Source: Rhodococcus marinonascens NBRC 14363
Lineage (GTDB): Bacteria; Actinomycetota; Actinomycetes; Mycobacteriales; Mycobacteriaceae
DNA: 64,000 nucleotides
NCBI RefSeq assembly: GCF_001894885.1
Contig: NZ_BCXB01000014.1
Coordinates: forward strand, 1 to 64,000
Direction of reading: 5' to 3'
Below are positions 1 to 8,973 of this stretch, piece after piece. The translations under genes and the position numbers were made by a program. The notes under the pieces were generated by a model, which ran no database searches, was not told the origin of the DNA, and saw only the letters and a program-made list of their open reading frames with translations. Within the stretch, counting starts at the first letter, position 1. Each line of letters begins with the position of its first letter.

Positions 1-924
1 CTGCTCCGCCGAGCAGCACGTCTCCGCCGAGTTGCGGCCAAGTCGATATGGTCTCGTCCACCTCTACCAGGGACGCCGCCATCGTCGGGGACAACTGATC
101 GGCATCGAGGATCTGAAGAATCAGCGGGATCCTGTCGCGAGAGCCGAGGTCCGCCAGCATGTCCACATCGAGATCGCCGACCATGCCGTGGAAGATCGCA
201 CGATCCGGTTCCTCGTCGAATCGTTCCACGTCCAGCAAACCTCTGTCGCTGGCTGCCGCAGTCGAGGACCCGGAGACCCTGCGCGAGCCTCTCGTCGCAG
301 AGACACCTTGACGTCTAGGGAATCGCACTCGTCGATCACCACGTCAGCACCCTTCAGGAATTCGGCCACCGATTCGGTGTTCAGTCCGTCTTCCCATAAC
401 GTGACGGCGATGTACGGATCGATCTCGGCGATACGGCGGGCCGCCACGACCGCCTTGTTCACGCCGAGATCGAAGACCGTACCCGGAACCCGGTTCAGAT
501 TGGACAACTCGAGGACGTCGAAGTCCGCAAGCCGCAGCGCTCCGCACGCCCCTTCCAACGTCAGTGCCAGCGCGACCGCGTGACCCACACTCAATCCGAC
601 TATCCCGACGGTGATATCTCTCAGTCGATCTTGTTCACTCGCAGTGATCTTGTTCCGGTTCCTATCGAGTCTCAACAACCGGAACGAATTCGGACCGAGT
701 ACACGCACCGCGGTCCTTCGCCACGAGTAATACGCCCACACCGGCGCCTCGTCCAGCACGTCCGGACCTGGTGCGGGAACGAGGGAACGCAAGGCAGCCC
801 TCTGCTGTTCGAGTTGATCGATGAAGGTCACCTCGGGGTCGCGGCGAAGACGGTCGAGTACCTCCGCACCGAGGTGGCCCTCGTCGAGCAGCAATGCGGT
901 GTGGTCACCACAGATTTCGTTCAC
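1..924 (-). pseudogene. ThiF/E1-like adenylyltransferase (Rv1355c type), frameshifted and cut by the window start
   Basis: The reading frame from the ATG at 924 encodes a ThiF/MoeB/E1-like Rossmann domain: a GIVGLSVG glycine-rich stretch near residue 108, then LSNLNR and a [15 protein letters not shown] segment typical of the ATP-binding fold that adenylates carboxyl termini or small molecules. Near 266-285 the frame breaks. The following recognisable sequence ([14 protein letters not shown], then an open frame down to base 1) lies in another minus-strand frame, so one base has been gained or lost. The family resembles M. tuberculosis Rv1355c, annotated as possible MoeY. The start overlaps the end of the upstream gene by four bases, implying translational coupling. 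A sequencing error would restore a normal gene; a true mutation would make it a pseudogene. The substrate is unknown. Confidence 0.7.
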
Positions 925-1766
925 GAGACGCTCCGCATCCGCCGGCCGACGCTACGCACCCCCGAAGCCGCAGCCAGCGACGTATCCGGTCGTGACGTCG
1001 TGAGTAACAGTTGGGCCAGTTGCTTGGATTCGGCGCGGCCCCTTCGCCTGCTTCGATCCCACCACATCAGCCGCGTCTCGTAGCGATCATCCGGATATGG
1101 CACGGGTGCAATATGTTCGGCCACCACGCCGCCGGAGGATCGCCAGGTGTTCAAGACATGAGCCCCGGCCGTTGCCAGCATGAACTGAACGTCGAGGAGA
1201 TCCATAGCGAAGGTGGCGATACGGCCGAGTGCACCTACCAGTTCACCCCGTCGCGGTGCTGTGTCCGATACCCAGGCGCCTTTCGCTTCGATGACTCCGA
1301 ACGGGAGGCGGTCCTCGATCATCCGACACACCGCGGGAGCGCCCGGATCTTCATCCCACTCCGTGACCGCGTGGGCCTGGTCTACCGATCGGTATGGGCC
1401 GTGCGTCCGCACCCCACCCGCGACCGACCCGTCCGCCTCGATGCCTACCAAAAACAACGCGGTGGAGCTTCCGTCGCGTATCTCGCTGAACTCGAGGGCC
1501 TTTTCGGCACCGTATTTTCGATAGCCCACCACCGCCCCCTCTAGATACGCTTCCCACAGTGTCGGCTCCCGAGCAGGTCGGGCTACAACGAAGCGACACT
1601 CCGACCGAGAATCCCACACGCTCAGAGTTCGATCCAGTGAGGTGTTGTGCGACGATGCGTGGATCTGCGGGTTCGACAACTGCTGAACAAGCATTAAGTT
1701 TCCCATCAGGTGCTGCGCGGCAATTCGGGGACTCGCGGGATCGAAAGCCCCCCCATAACTGGACAC
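921..1766 (-). CDS. conserved hypothetical protein, partner of the Rv1355c-type ThiF protein
   Basis: This 281-residue product has no domain I can name with certainty. The middle ([21 protein letters not shown]) looks like the core of a GNAT or N-acyltransferase fold, and a [18 protein letters not shown] segment lies near residue 220. It ends in a four-base overlap with the ThiF-like gene, so the two are probably one operon and act together. Rv1355c-type proteins are long, and this gene may correspond to their N-terminal part; that is from memory and was not aligned. The start is uncertain: an internal ATG (residue 21, MGNLMLVQQ) is also possible. The function is unknown. Confidence 0.6.
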   Translation of the reverse strand: MSSYGGAFDPASPRIAAQHLMGNLMLVQQLSNPQIHASSHNTSLDRTLSVWDSRSECRFVVARPAREPTLWEAYLEGAVVGYRKYGAEKALEFSEIRDGSSTALFLVGIEADGSVAGGVRTHGPYRSVDQAHAVTEWDEDPGAPAVCRMIEDRLPFGVIEAKGAWVSDTAPRRGELVGALGRIATFAMDLLDVQFMLATAGAHVLNTWRSSGGVVAEHIAPVPYPDDRYETRLMWWDRSRRRGRAESKQLAQLLLTTSRPDTSLAAASGVRSVGRRMRSVS

Positions 1767-1905
1767 ACCGACACCCGGTCATAGCCCTGCAGCTATCTAT
1801 TTTCCGCGTTTGGAGCAAGTTTGTCACTTCTGAATGCCACAAATTGGCAATAAATCGGACTTCAGGTCGGAAAATTCCCCCGAAATTATGTCAGGGAGCC
1901 GGAAA

Positions 1906-2331
1906 TTACGTCAGGGAAATGAAGAGTTCGACGTTGCTCGGGGCCCGGAAGACTTCGATCTCCTCCGTATAGGCGCGCTCAATGCGCCCTTCCTTCTCAG
2001 CCAACTCGGCCTGGATCCACACGTCTTCGATTGGGTCGGAAGAGCGCCCATCGGGCGCGAACTTGGCGAAGTATCCTTCCGGCACTCGGACGAGCACGTC
2101 CCCGATCGCGAGGTGATCAACGTCGATACAGCGATACCCGATGACAGCACTCCACTCCAAGTCGGGAACCGCCACGTAGACGGTTGTCACCTCTTCGATA
2201 CCGCGCTGCTGAACGCGTTCCCTGGTGAACTTCATCAGGTCGGTCGCATGAATGGACGAACCCAACTCCATACGCGGAAGAACGAGTCCACCGAAATCAG
2301 TGGACTCACGCTTGACGATCTCAAAACTCAT
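1906..2331 (-). CDS. GyrI-like / AraC effector-binding domain protein (second of a pair)
   Basis: This is a stand-alone small-molecule-binding domain of about 141 residues of the GyrI-like (SOUL/GyrI) family, with the pattern VIGYRCIDVDHLAIGDVLVRVPEGYFAKF and a C-terminal EIEVF segment. Such domains bind drugs or lipophilic ligands, alone or fused to AraC/MerR regulators; here no DNA-binding part is present. I chose the ATG at 2331 because it gives a four-base ATGA overlap with the stop of the upstream paralogue; a longer start at 2343 is possible. The stop codon lies inside one unit of a 16-bp direct repeat (1882-1917). It is probably cytoplasmic and its ligand is unknown. Confidence 0.75.
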   Translation of the reverse strand: MSFEIVKRESTDFGGLVLPRMELGSSIHATDLMKFTRERVQQRGIEEVTTVYVAVPDLEWSAVIGYRCIDVDHLAIGDVLVRVPEGYFAKFAPDGRSSDPIEDVWIQAELAEKEGRIERAYTEEIEVFRAPSNVELFISLT

Positions 2332-2792
2332 TGCAACACCCAACCCGCGGCTGCGGGCACAATCGCCACATACAAATCGATCCCGAATGCATGCGGGTAG
2401 TACTCGAAATCGCCAGTGAAGGATCGTACGATTCGCTTCGATTCCTCCGCCTCAGCAATCTCCCCCCAGAGTGCGTCGAAGAGGTCGGGAAAGGTCCCCA
2501 CCGTAGAGAACTTCGCGTAGGTACCCGCTGGCAGCCTCGACACGACATGGCCGCGCGCCACCTGATCAATAGCCGAGCACTCGTATCCCACGATTTGCGT
2601 GTAATAGGATCTGATTTCGGGCGCGTGGTCGATATAGGCAGATGCCAACGGTCGATCGACATTCTGTGCGAGAAGAGTGGACCACGTCTTATCGAGGGAT
2701 CTGTCGCGAGCCTTTCCCAACGCCCGCTTCGGGCTTCGGACGGCAAGTCCAGCCACCAGCACCTCTTCGCGTTCGACGATGAGGAACGGCAT
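2328..2792 (-). CDS. GyrI-like / AraC effector-binding domain protein (first of a pair)
   Basis: About 154 residues starting MPFLIVEREEVLVAGLAV. The GyrI-like pattern is clear: the Q..VGYECSAIDQVARGHVVSRLPAGTYAKF block matches the same block in the downstream gene, showing that the two are diverged paralogues. The frame is open further upstream, but that part lacks family character, so I start at the ATG at 2792. The four-base overlap with the next gene indicates coupled translation. The pair lies just downstream, on the same strand, of an ArpA-like receptor gene, which suggests but does not prove a shared role in ligand sensing. The 274 bases between this start and the receptor stop hold no gene I can support. 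Confidence 0.75.
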   Translation of the reverse strand: MPFLIVEREEVLVAGLAVRSPKRALGKARDRSLDKTWSTLLAQNVDRPLASAYIDHAPEIRSYYTQIVGYECSAIDQVARGHVVSRLPAGTYAKFSTVGTFPDLFDALWGEIAEAEESKRIVRSFTGDFEYYPHAFGIDLYVAIVPAAAGWVLQ

Positions 2793-3065
2793 CGAGCACC
2801 CCCAATGCCATCGACAAATGAGGCTCACGGTGGCACTTATTGTCCGCTCCCCGATAATCGGGGACGAGATTTCACCATACATCGTCAGCCGTTCGCAGTC
2901 TGCGACATCTCCCCGCAAAGCCCGACACCTAAGTCGGCACGCAAGCAAAACCTGCCGAACTCGGATCCGCGTAAGAGCATTCAGGGGGGTGTTGCAGGTG
3001 CCAAATACATACCTGAATTTTTCTCGAGACGAGTAATCGCGTCTCCTACCTGAAGGATATTTTCG

Positions 3066-3707
3066 CTAACGCAACAAACGGCGAGAGGCGAACTGCCGGA
3101 AATACCCGAGTTTCGACGCGTCCACCAGACCCGGGAGCATGAAGTACCAGACTCGTTCCATCCGGCGCGGGAGATCATCGAAGGCATCGGTCGCACTTGC
3201 AACGACGTAGGCACCCATCCAGGACCCCAACAGGAACGTGGACAGCGCCGCCGCGGAAACGTCGTCCTCCACGAGGATGTCGCCCTCCTCAACCGCCCGG
3301 GCTACAAGCCTTTCGAAGCCCGCCAGCCAAGTGACCACCAAGTTGCCGTGCGTACCCTTGTAATCGCCGATCTCATGCTGCAACCGCAGCATCGCCGCGA
3401 CGATCGGATCGGAACTAGCCGCTTCGATTGCGACGTATGAGAGTGCGACCAATGCTTCCAGGGCAGGCGCGGGCCCGTCGCTCAGAGAGGTCATTTCGGC
3501 AACGAGACGGATCTGACCCTCGTCGATCACCCCGCGAGCAAGATCTTCCTTGGAACTGAAGTGGAAGTACAGCGCACCCTTGGTGACACCCGACTGCTCG
3601 ATGATCTCGTTGAGCCCCGCGTTGGCATAGCCGAGGCGTAAGAATACGTCGGCTGCCGCAGTAAGCACCGAAGCCCGAGTGACCTCTGCCCGAACCTGTC
3701 TCGCCAT
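3066..3707 (-). CDS. TetR-family regulator, gamma-butyrolactone receptor (ArpA/ScbR) type
   Basis: About 213 residues beginning MARQVRAEVTRASVLTAAA. The N-terminal helix-turn-helix (roughly residues 10-60, with GYANAGLNEIIEQSGVTKGALYFHF) closely fits the ArpA/ScbR class, which in Streptomyces binds gamma-butyrolactone signals. The ATG at 3707 is preferred over one at 3725 because a GGGAGG ribosome-binding site lies eight bases before it. The C-terminal half is the usual helical ligand pocket. No AfsA-type butyrolactone synthase gene is visible in the window, so the receptor may be an orphan. A strong palindrome at 3802-3821, upstream of this gene, is a candidate autoregulatory operator. Confidence 0.85.
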   Translation of the reverse strand: MARQVRAEVTRASVLTAAADVFLRLGYANAGLNEIIEQSGVTKGALYFHFSSKEDLARGVIDEGQIRLVAEMTSLSDGPAPALEALVALSYVAIEAASSDPIVAAMLRLQHEIGDYKGTHGNLVVTWLAGFERLVARAVEEGDILVEDDVSAAALSTFLLGSWMGAYVVASATDAFDDLPRRMERVWYFMLPGLVDASKLGYFRQFASRRLLR

Positions 3708-3801
3708 CGACTGCCTCCCGAACAACCCCTGGCGGGGCGCACAATTCCCGCGAACCCTAACACCCTATAGGCTTGAAGCCGTGGATATTGGACCGCTAGT
3801 T

Positions 3802-3821
3802 GGAACGTGAGAACACGTTCC
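3802..3821. promoter_or_regulatory. palindrome, candidate TetR operator (or small terminator)
   Basis: GGAACGTG and CACGTTCC form perfect 8-bp arms around a 4-base centre. The site lies one base beyond the stop of the 3822-4487 TetR gene and about 95 bases upstream of the ArpA-like TetR start. TetR-family proteins commonly repress their own genes through such dyads, so an operator for the downstream gene is the preferred reading. A hairpin terminator for the upstream gene fits the position too, but there is no T-run. Confidence 0.45.
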
Positions 3822-4487
3822 TCACTCCGACGCGGGTGGTCGGTCGGTACCCAACTGCGGATCCGCCTCGAGATTGGTTAGCCCGTTCCAACACAGGTTC
3901 ACGAGGTGGGCGGCCACAATTTCCTTCGGGGGCGTGCGTTCGTCAAGCCACCACGTCGCGGTTGTCGACACCATCCCGACGAGCGCCTGGGCATAGAGCG
4001 GGGCGAGATCGGGGTTGAACCCCCGGCGTTCGAAGTCGCCGGCGAGGATGTGCCCGACCTGGCCGATGGCCTCGTTGAGCAGACTCGAGTACGTACCGTC
4101 CGGCGCCGCCACCGGAGAGTCGCGGACGAGGATCCGAAACCCGTCCGTGTGTTCCTCGACGTACGTCAGCAACGCCATGGCTACCCGCTCCACCCGGATC
4201 CGGGACCGATTCTGCGTCAGCGAGGACGTGATCATTTCGAGCAATCGCGACATATCACGGTCAACGACGACCGCATATAGTCCCTCCTTGCCTCCGAAGT
4301 GCTCGTACACGACGGGTTTGGAGACATGTGCCCGCTGAGCGATTTCCTCGATCGACGTCGCCTCGTAGCCTCGCTCGGCGAACAGGGCGCGACCGATCTC
4401 GATGAGTTGCTCCCGGCGTTGTGTACCGGTCATCCGAGTTCGCACAACCCGCTCGGGGGCCGTGCCGCCGTCGGTGGGTCGGGGCAC
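3822..4487 (-). CDS. TetR-family transcriptional regulator (Rv1019-like)
   Basis: 221 residues with an N-terminal helix-turn-helix at about residues 20-68 (RALFAERGYEATSIEEIAQR, then HVSKPVVYEHFGGKEGLYAVV) and a divergent all-helical ligand domain. Its place beside glmU-prs matches M. tuberculosis Rv1019, which borders glmU (Rv1018c). It is transcribed away from the tRNA-Gln and glmU genes. A perfect GTGCCGC/GCGGCAC hairpin (4525-4542) lies about 40 bases upstream of the start and could be its operator. The ligand and regulon are unknown. Confidence 0.85.
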   Translation of the reverse strand: MPRPTDGGTAPERVVRTRMTGTQRREQLIEIGRALFAERGYEATSIEEIAQRAHVSKPVVYEHFGGKEGLYAVVVDRDMSRLLEMITSSLTQNRSRIRVERVAMALLTYVEEHTDGFRILVRDSPVAAPDGTYSSLLNEAIGQVGHILAGDFERRGFNPDLAPLYAQALVGMVSTTATWWLDERTPPKEIVAAHLVNLCWNGLTNLEADPQLGTDRPPASE

Positions 4488-4524
4488 CGAAGCACCATCC
4501 TTTCTGACACTCGCAGTGGATAGT

Positions 4525-4542
4525 GTGCCGCGAAGGCGGCAC
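4525..4542. promoter_or_regulatory. 7-bp inverted repeat upstream of the Rv1019-like TetR gene
   Basis: GTGCCGC (4525-4531) and GCGGCAC (4536-4542) are perfect complements around GAAG. It lies between the TetR start at 4487 and the tRNA-Gln gene, a likely promoter region. An operator or a leader hairpin are both possible. Confidence 0.35.
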
Positions 4543-4672
4543 GGAACACTGCAGGTAGCGACTACTCTATCGGTGCGTGCGACACAAATTTCCGAAGCGG
4601 TTCGACGGGCGGCGGGTCGGCATGCGAGGATTCTTTGGCGTAAACGGGCGCGACAGCCCGCGAGCGCGGCAA

Positions 4673-4743
4673 TCCGCCGTGGTGTAATGGCAGCACCTCT
4701 GATTTTGGTTCAGATAGTTCAGGTTCGAGTCCTGGCGGCGGAG
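4673..4743 (+). tRNA. tRNA-Gln (anticodon TTG)
   Basis: A full cloverleaf can be drawn. The acceptor stem is TCCGCCG (4673-4679) with CGGCGGA (4736-4742). The anticodon stem is TCTGA (4698-4702) with TCAGA (4710-4714) around the loop TTTTGGT, placing anticodon TTG at 4705-4707. The T arm is TCAGG-TTCGAGT-CCTGG. The D arm contains GGTGTAATGGCAGCAC. Base 4743 is the discriminator G; CCA is not encoded. UUG reads CAA and, by wobble, CAG glutamine codons. Confidence 0.95.
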
Positions 4744-4765
4744 CGCTTTTCGTAGCCCGAGCGCG

Positions 4766-4786
4766 GAGCCTGCGGAGCGCAGGCTC
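4766..4786 (+). terminator. hairpin after tRNA-Gln
   Basis: GAGCCTGCG (4766-4774) and CGCAGGCTC (4778-4786) form a perfect 9-bp stem with a GAG loop, 22 bases past the tRNA. There is no T-run, so this is a candidate intrinsic terminator or processing structure. It is also the first unit of a tandem duplication. Confidence 0.5.
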
Positions 4787-4834
4787 TGTGTGTCAGAGCA
4801 GAGTCTGCGGAGTACGCTTCTGCAGGTCAGAGCA
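4766..4834 (+). repeat. imperfect tandem duplication (about 35 bp, two units) before glmU
   Basis: Units 4766-4800 and 4801-4834 begin GAGCCTGCGGAG and GAGTCTGCGGAG and both end GTCAGAGCA. The middle has diverged, so only the first unit keeps the perfect hairpin. The array ends 31 bases before the glmU start, so it would lie in the glmU leader. Confidence 0.7.
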
Positions 4835-4864
4835 ACAAAAGTGGAACGACTCCAGAGGAGCTTC

Positions 4865-6367
4865 ATGCCAGCGCAGACCGCCGTGGTAGTCCTCGCCGCC
4901 GGCGCAGGAACTCGGATGCGGTCGAAGACTCCCAAGGTGCTTCACGAGCTAGGCGGCCGCACGATGCTGGCCCACTCTCTCCACGCCGCCGCTGAGGTAG
5001 ACCCAACTCACCTCGTCACCGTCGTAGGCCACGACAAGGAACGCGTCAGCGCGGCTGTCAGCGCCCTGGAAACCGAACTCGGCCGCCCTATCGCCGTGGC
5101 CATTCAGGAAGAGCAGAAGGGCACCGGGCATGCGGTCGAATGCGCCCTGTCCGCTCTGCCCGCCGATTTTCGCGGGGTCGTTCTGGTCACTGCTGCCGAC
5201 ATCCCTCTGCTCGACTGCCGCACACTTCATGCCCTGATGGACGAGCACCGTAGCGAGACGACCGCGGCGGCCGTCACGGTGCTCACCTTTACCGCGCCCG
5301 AGCCCACAGGCTACGGGCGCATCGTCCGTCAGCCCAGCGACGGCGGAATCGCCGAGATCGTGGAAGAGGCAGACGCGACCCAGGAACAGGCGGCCATCAC
5401 CGAGGTCAACGCTGGTGTGTACGCCTTCGACGCAGAGTTCCTCCGCTCCGCTCTCGGTCGACTCAACGCCCACAACGCGCAGGGCGAGTTGTACCTCACC
5501 GATGTTGTGAAGATCGCCCGCAGGGCAGGTGAACCTGTATTCGGCGCCCATCTCGCTGACTCCGTGAAAGTCGCGGGAGCCAATGATCGTGTTCAGTTGT
5601 CTGCACTGGCCGCCGAACTCAACCGTCGCACCGTCGAGAACTGGATGCGAGCCGGTGTCACCGTAGTCGATCCGTCGACCACCTGGATCGACGTCGGTGT
5701 GACGCTCGGTCGCGACGTCACCCTCCATCCCGGAGTCCAGCTGCTCGGCACCACTATCGTCGCCGAGGACGCAATCATCGGTCCCGACACCACCCTCATC
5801 GACGTGTCGGTAGGCGAAGGCGCCAGCGTTGTGCGCACGCACGGTTCGGAATCGATGATCGGCGCAGACGCCGACGTCGGCCCGTTCTCGTATCTGCGCC
5901 CCGGCACCGTACTCGGCGCCTCCGGCAAGCTCGGCGCCTTCGTCGAGACGAAGAACGCCGACATCGGGCCGCATTCCAAAATTCCTCACCTCACCTATGT
6001 GGGGGACGCCACGATCGGTGAGCACACCAACATCGGTGCGTCGAGCGTGTTCGTCAATTACGACGGCGTCGACAAGAGCCGTACGGTTGTGGGGTCGCAC
6101 GTCCGGACCGGATCGGACACCATGTTCGTCGCTCCGCTACAGGTCGGTGACGGCGCCTACACCGGCGCCGGCACCGTGTTGCGTTTCGACGTACCACCGG
6201 GGGCACTTGCGGTCTCCGGCGGGAAGCAACGCAATATCGACGGCTGGGTGCAACGAAATCGGCCCGGTACCGCCGCCGCGGAAGCCGCATCCGCTGCGGG
6301 ATCGCACCACGCTTCAGATCCGCACAAAACCGATCAGCAAGAATCTAAGGATGGCTCAGAGCAGTGA
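4865..6367 (+). CDS. glmU: bifunctional GlmU: glucosamine-1-phosphate acetyltransferase / UDP-GlcNAc pyrophosphorylase
   Basis: The 500-residue enzyme makes UDP-N-acetylglucosamine for peptidoglycan and other wall polymers, in the cytoplasm. The N-terminal nucleotidyltransferase domain has the signature [17 protein letters not shown] at residues 10-26. The C-terminal half is a left-handed beta-helix of hexapeptide repeats, with the acetyltransferase region around YLRPGT and HLTYVGD. A low-complexity tail ([13 protein letters not shown] onward) ends the protein, as in mycobacterial GlmU. The ATG at 4865 is chosen because GAGGAG lies just upstream; the longer open frame runs through the leader repeat. 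The stop overlaps the prs start (GTGA), so glmU-prs is one operon, as in mycobacteria. Confidence 0.97.
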   Translation: MPAQTAVVVLAAGAGTRMRSKTPKVLHELGGRTMLAHSLHAAAEVDPTHLVTVVGHDKERVSAAVSALETELGRPIAVAIQEEQKGTGHAVECALSALPADFRGVVLVTAADIPLLDCRTLHALMDEHRSETTAAAVTVLTFTAPEPTGYGRIVRQPSDGGIAEIVEEADATQEQAAITEVNAGVYAFDAEFLRSALGRLNAHNAQGELYLTDVVKIARRAGEPVFGAHLADSVKVAGANDRVQLSALAAELNRRTVENWMRAGVTVVDPSTTWIDVGVTLGRDVTLHPGVQLLGTTIVAEDAIIGPDTTLIDVSVGEGASVVRTHGSESMIGADADVGPFSYLRPGTVLGASGKLGAFVETKNADIGPHSKIPHLTYVGDATIGEHTNIGASSVFVNYDGVDKSRTVVGSHVRTGSDTMFVAPLQVGDGAYTGAGTVLRFDVPPGALAVSGGKQRNIDGWVQRNRPGTAAAEAASAAGSHHASDPHKTDQQESKDGSEQ

Positions 6368-7344
6368 CCGCGAATTGGATCGACAACCAGAAGAACCTCA
6401 TGCTTTTTTCTGGTCGCGCGCATCCCGAGTTGGCCGAACAGGTGGCGAAGGAACTCGACGTGCGGGTCACTCCGCAGACTGCCCGTGACTTCGCGAACGG
6501 CGAGATCTTCGTCCGTTTCGAAGAGTCGGTACGAGGGTCCGACGCCTTCGTGCTGCAGAGCCACCCAGCCCCACTGAACACGTGGGTGATGGAACAGTTG
6601 ATCATGATCGACGCGCTCAAGCGCGGATCGGCAAAGCGCATCACCGCTGTCCTGCCGTTCTACCCGTACGCCCGCCAGGACAAGAAGCACCGCGGACGTG
6701 AGCCCATCTCAGCCCGGCTCATCGCCGACCTACTCAAGACCGCCGGCGCCGACCGCATCATCACGGTAGACCTGCACACAGATCAGATCCAGGGCTTCTT
6801 CGACGGCCCCGTCGACCACATGCACGCCCAAGGTCAGTTGGCCGAGTACATCCGCGGCAATTACGGCACCGAGAACATTGCCGTCGTATCCCCCGACTCC
6901 GGTCGCGTCCGCGTCGCCGAGAAGTGGGCCGACACCCTCGGTGGAGCGCCACTGGCGTTCATCCACAAGACCCGCGACCCACTGGTACCCAACCAGGTGA
7001 AGTCCAACCGGGTCGTCGGTGACGTCGAGGGGCACACCTGCATCCTGATCGACGACATGATCGACACCGGCGGAACCATCGCCGGCGCCGTGAAGATCCT
7101 CAAGGAGGCCGGTGCGGGCGACGTGATAATCGCCGCCACCCACGGTGTCCTCTCCGATCCCGCCGCCGAGCGCCTGGCAGCCTGTGGCGCCAAAGAAGTC
7201 ATCGTCACCAACACACTCCCGATCGACGAGTCGAAGAAGTTCCCGACACTGACGGTGCTGTCCATCGCACCACTGTTGGCTCGCACCATCAAAGAAGTTT
7301 TCGAGAACGGCTCGGTTACCTCGCTGTTCAACGGCAACGCATAG
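6364..7344 (+). CDS. prs: ribose-phosphate pyrophosphokinase (PRPP synthetase)
   Basis: This enzyme transfers pyrophosphate from ATP to ribose-5-phosphate, giving PRPP for purine, pyrimidine, histidine, tryptophan and (in mycolata) decaprenyl-phospho-arabinose synthesis. At 326 residues it matches the mycobacterial enzyme. Visible motifs are the catalytic flexible-loop segment [19 protein letters not shown], the [16 protein letters not shown] block and the PRPP-binding loop [14 protein letters not shown]. The start is a GTG overlapping the glmU stop by four bases, so the two genes are translationally coupled. It is highly conserved and there is nothing odd in it. Confidence 0.97.
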   Translation: MTANWIDNQKNLMLFSGRAHPELAEQVAKELDVRVTPQTARDFANGEIFVRFEESVRGSDAFVLQSHPAPLNTWVMEQLIMIDALKRGSAKRITAVLPFYPYARQDKKHRGREPISARLIADLLKTAGADRIITVDLHTDQIQGFFDGPVDHMHAQGQLAEYIRGNYGTENIAVVSPDSGRVRVAEKWADTLGGAPLAFIHKTRDPLVPNQVKSNRVVGDVEGHTCILIDDMIDTGGTIAGAVKILKEAGAGDVIIAATHGVLSDPAAERLAACGAKEVIVTNTLPIDESKKFPTLTVLSIAPLLARTIKEVFENGSVTSLFNGNA

Positions 7345-7367
7345 GTCACTCCGCCTACTGTTGTCCT

Positions 7368-8009
7368 ATGACGGAGTTCACCGGGATACCCACCGCTGCT
7401 CTCGACTTCTATGAGGACCTCGAGGCGGACAACAGCAAGAGCTTCTGGGCTGCGCACAAGGCCGTCTACGACGATTCCGTGCGGGCACCCATGGTCGCCC
7501 TGCTCGCCGAACTCGAGCCGGAGTTCGGCGCGGGCAAGCTGTTTCGCCCTTACCGTGACGTGCGGTTCTCGAAGGACAAGACACCCTATAAGACCCATCA
7601 GGGCGGATTCGTCGAGACGCAACCCGGTGTCGGCTTCTACGTGCAGATCGATGCCTCCGGACTGTTCGTCGCAGGCGGCTTCTATGCGCATACCCCGGTC
7701 CAGGTCACGCGATTCCGTGACGCCGTCGACGACGAACGCCGCGGCCGCCAATTAGTGCGGACCGTAAAGAAAGTGGAGTCTGCGGGATACGAAATCGGTG
7801 GCGACAAGCTCAAGACGCGCCCCCGCGGTGTCGCCGAGGATCACCCCCGCCTGGATCTGATGCGTCACAAATCCCTCACCGCCAGCAAGGTTTACCTCTC
7901 TCCCGACTGGATCGACACTGCCCGCGCCGCCGAAGAAGTACGCGCGGGCTGGCGCACGATGCGGCCACTCGTCGACTGGTTGTCCACCACGGTCGGCGCG
8001 GCAGAATAA
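7368..8009 (+). CDS. DUF2461 family protein
   Basis: 213 residues matching the DUF2461/TIGR02453 family: FYEDLEADNSKSFWAAHK near the start, then FRPYRDVRFSKDKTPYKTHQ and a GFYVQIDASGLFVAGGFY strand region. The family is widespread in bacteria and its biochemical role is not established. It follows prs by 23 bases on the same strand and may be read with it. The DVRFSKDKTPYK block is the clearest family marker. No signal peptide or membrane segment is seen. Confidence 0.85.
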   Translation: MTEFTGIPTAALDFYEDLEADNSKSFWAAHKAVYDDSVRAPMVALLAELEPEFGAGKLFRPYRDVRFSKDKTPYKTHQGGFVETQPGVGFYVQIDASGLFVAGGFYAHTPVQVTRFRDAVDDERRGRQLVRTVKKVESAGYEIGGDKLKTRPRGVAEDHPRLDLMRHKSLTASKVYLSPDWIDTARAAEEVRAGWRTMRPLVDWLSTTVGAAE

Positions 8010-8162
8010 GACCTACTGGTCGGGAAAAGTAATGTGGCACAGGACCTTTCCGCGACTTTTCACGAGCCACGACATGATCTTCGTCACGCTTGGCCGCAGA
8101 ATCGCAGGTCGTACTCACAGCGATGCGACTCGCGAGCCCGAGTTCACCTACTGTGGGTCGTC

Positions 8163-8858
8163 GTGATCGACGCGCAGACTCTCTCCGGCCCTATCGATAT
8201 CGCTGCAATTCGAAACGTCCGGCGTTGGTCGCCGGGGTCGTGTGTTTGGTGCGGAGACGACGACGCCGTCGATATGTTTCGCAATGAGCCACGCTGCGGC
8301 GCTTGCCGCGAGAAGGAATCTGTAATCGACGAGGCCCGTCAGTTTCTCGGAATGTACGGCCTGCGACCACTCGGCGGCACGCTGCAGTCGGACGACGACG
8401 AAGAGCGAGAGCACCGGGTCAACGCCCGTAGCGCGCGCCGTGAACTCAACGAGATGAAGCTGAAGGAACTCCCCGACCCGGCCGTCGTGCGCAAGGCCCT
8501 CCGCCCCCGAGCGGCCACCGTGATATCGGAGCCCCGCACCACACGTTCCGCAAAGCTTTCCACATCTGCGCCCAACGGCCCGAGCACGTCTCGCACCAAT
8601 GGCCCCAGCGCGTCCCGCACGCCGGCCGCCCGTCCTGCCGCACCGATGTCCACCGACGCCGTCGATATCGCGGCACTCGAGACTCGGGTAACGGGCCTTC
8701 TCGATCAACTCTCGGCCATCGACGCACAGATGAACCTCATCGGCGAGCCCGCCGGCCTCGCTGCCCGCGCCCGTGTCAGCGATCTCGAGAAGCAGCGCGC
8801 CACCGTGCTGCGCACCCTCGCAGCGCTCGAGAAGGCCCGGATCGCAGCCACCCAATAG
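8163..8858 (+). CDS. conserved hypothetical protein with CxxC-CxxC zinc-ribbon-like N-terminus
   Basis: About 231 residues from a GTG at 8163; the frame is open further upstream but that part looks non-coding. Near residue 28 there are two cysteine pairs, CVWCGDDDAVDMFRNEPRC and CGAC, suggestive of a small metal-binding ribbon. A Ser/Thr/Pro/Ala-rich linker follows (TSAPNGPSTSRTNGPS), then a C-terminal coiled-coil-like segment (ALETRVTGLLDQLSAIDAQM to the end). It is soluble and of unknown function. The start codon is the least certain part. Confidence 0.55.
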   Translation: MIDAQTLSGPIDIAAIRNVRRWSPGSCVWCGDDDAVDMFRNEPRCGACREKESVIDEARQFLGMYGLRPLGGTLQSDDDEEREHRVNARSARRELNEMKLKELPDPAVVRKALRPRAATVISEPRTTRSAKLSTSAPNGPSTSRTNGPSASRTPAARPAAPMSTDAVDIAALETRVTGLLDQLSAIDAQMNLIGEPAGLAARARVSDLEKQRATVLRTLAALEKARIAATQ

Positions 8859-8973
8859 GCCATACATTTATCGAGCAGATGCCGGGTGATGTGCCACCCT
8901 TACATGCCAATCTGCTTCCCCGCCCCGCATTCGATTGAGGGCTATTGACACATTCGCGTATATGTCTCACTAT

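Noticed and set aside
4949-6100. Minus-strand 383-codon frame opposite glmU
   Set aside because: Mirror of glmU codons, with no family motifs; glmU is clearly real.
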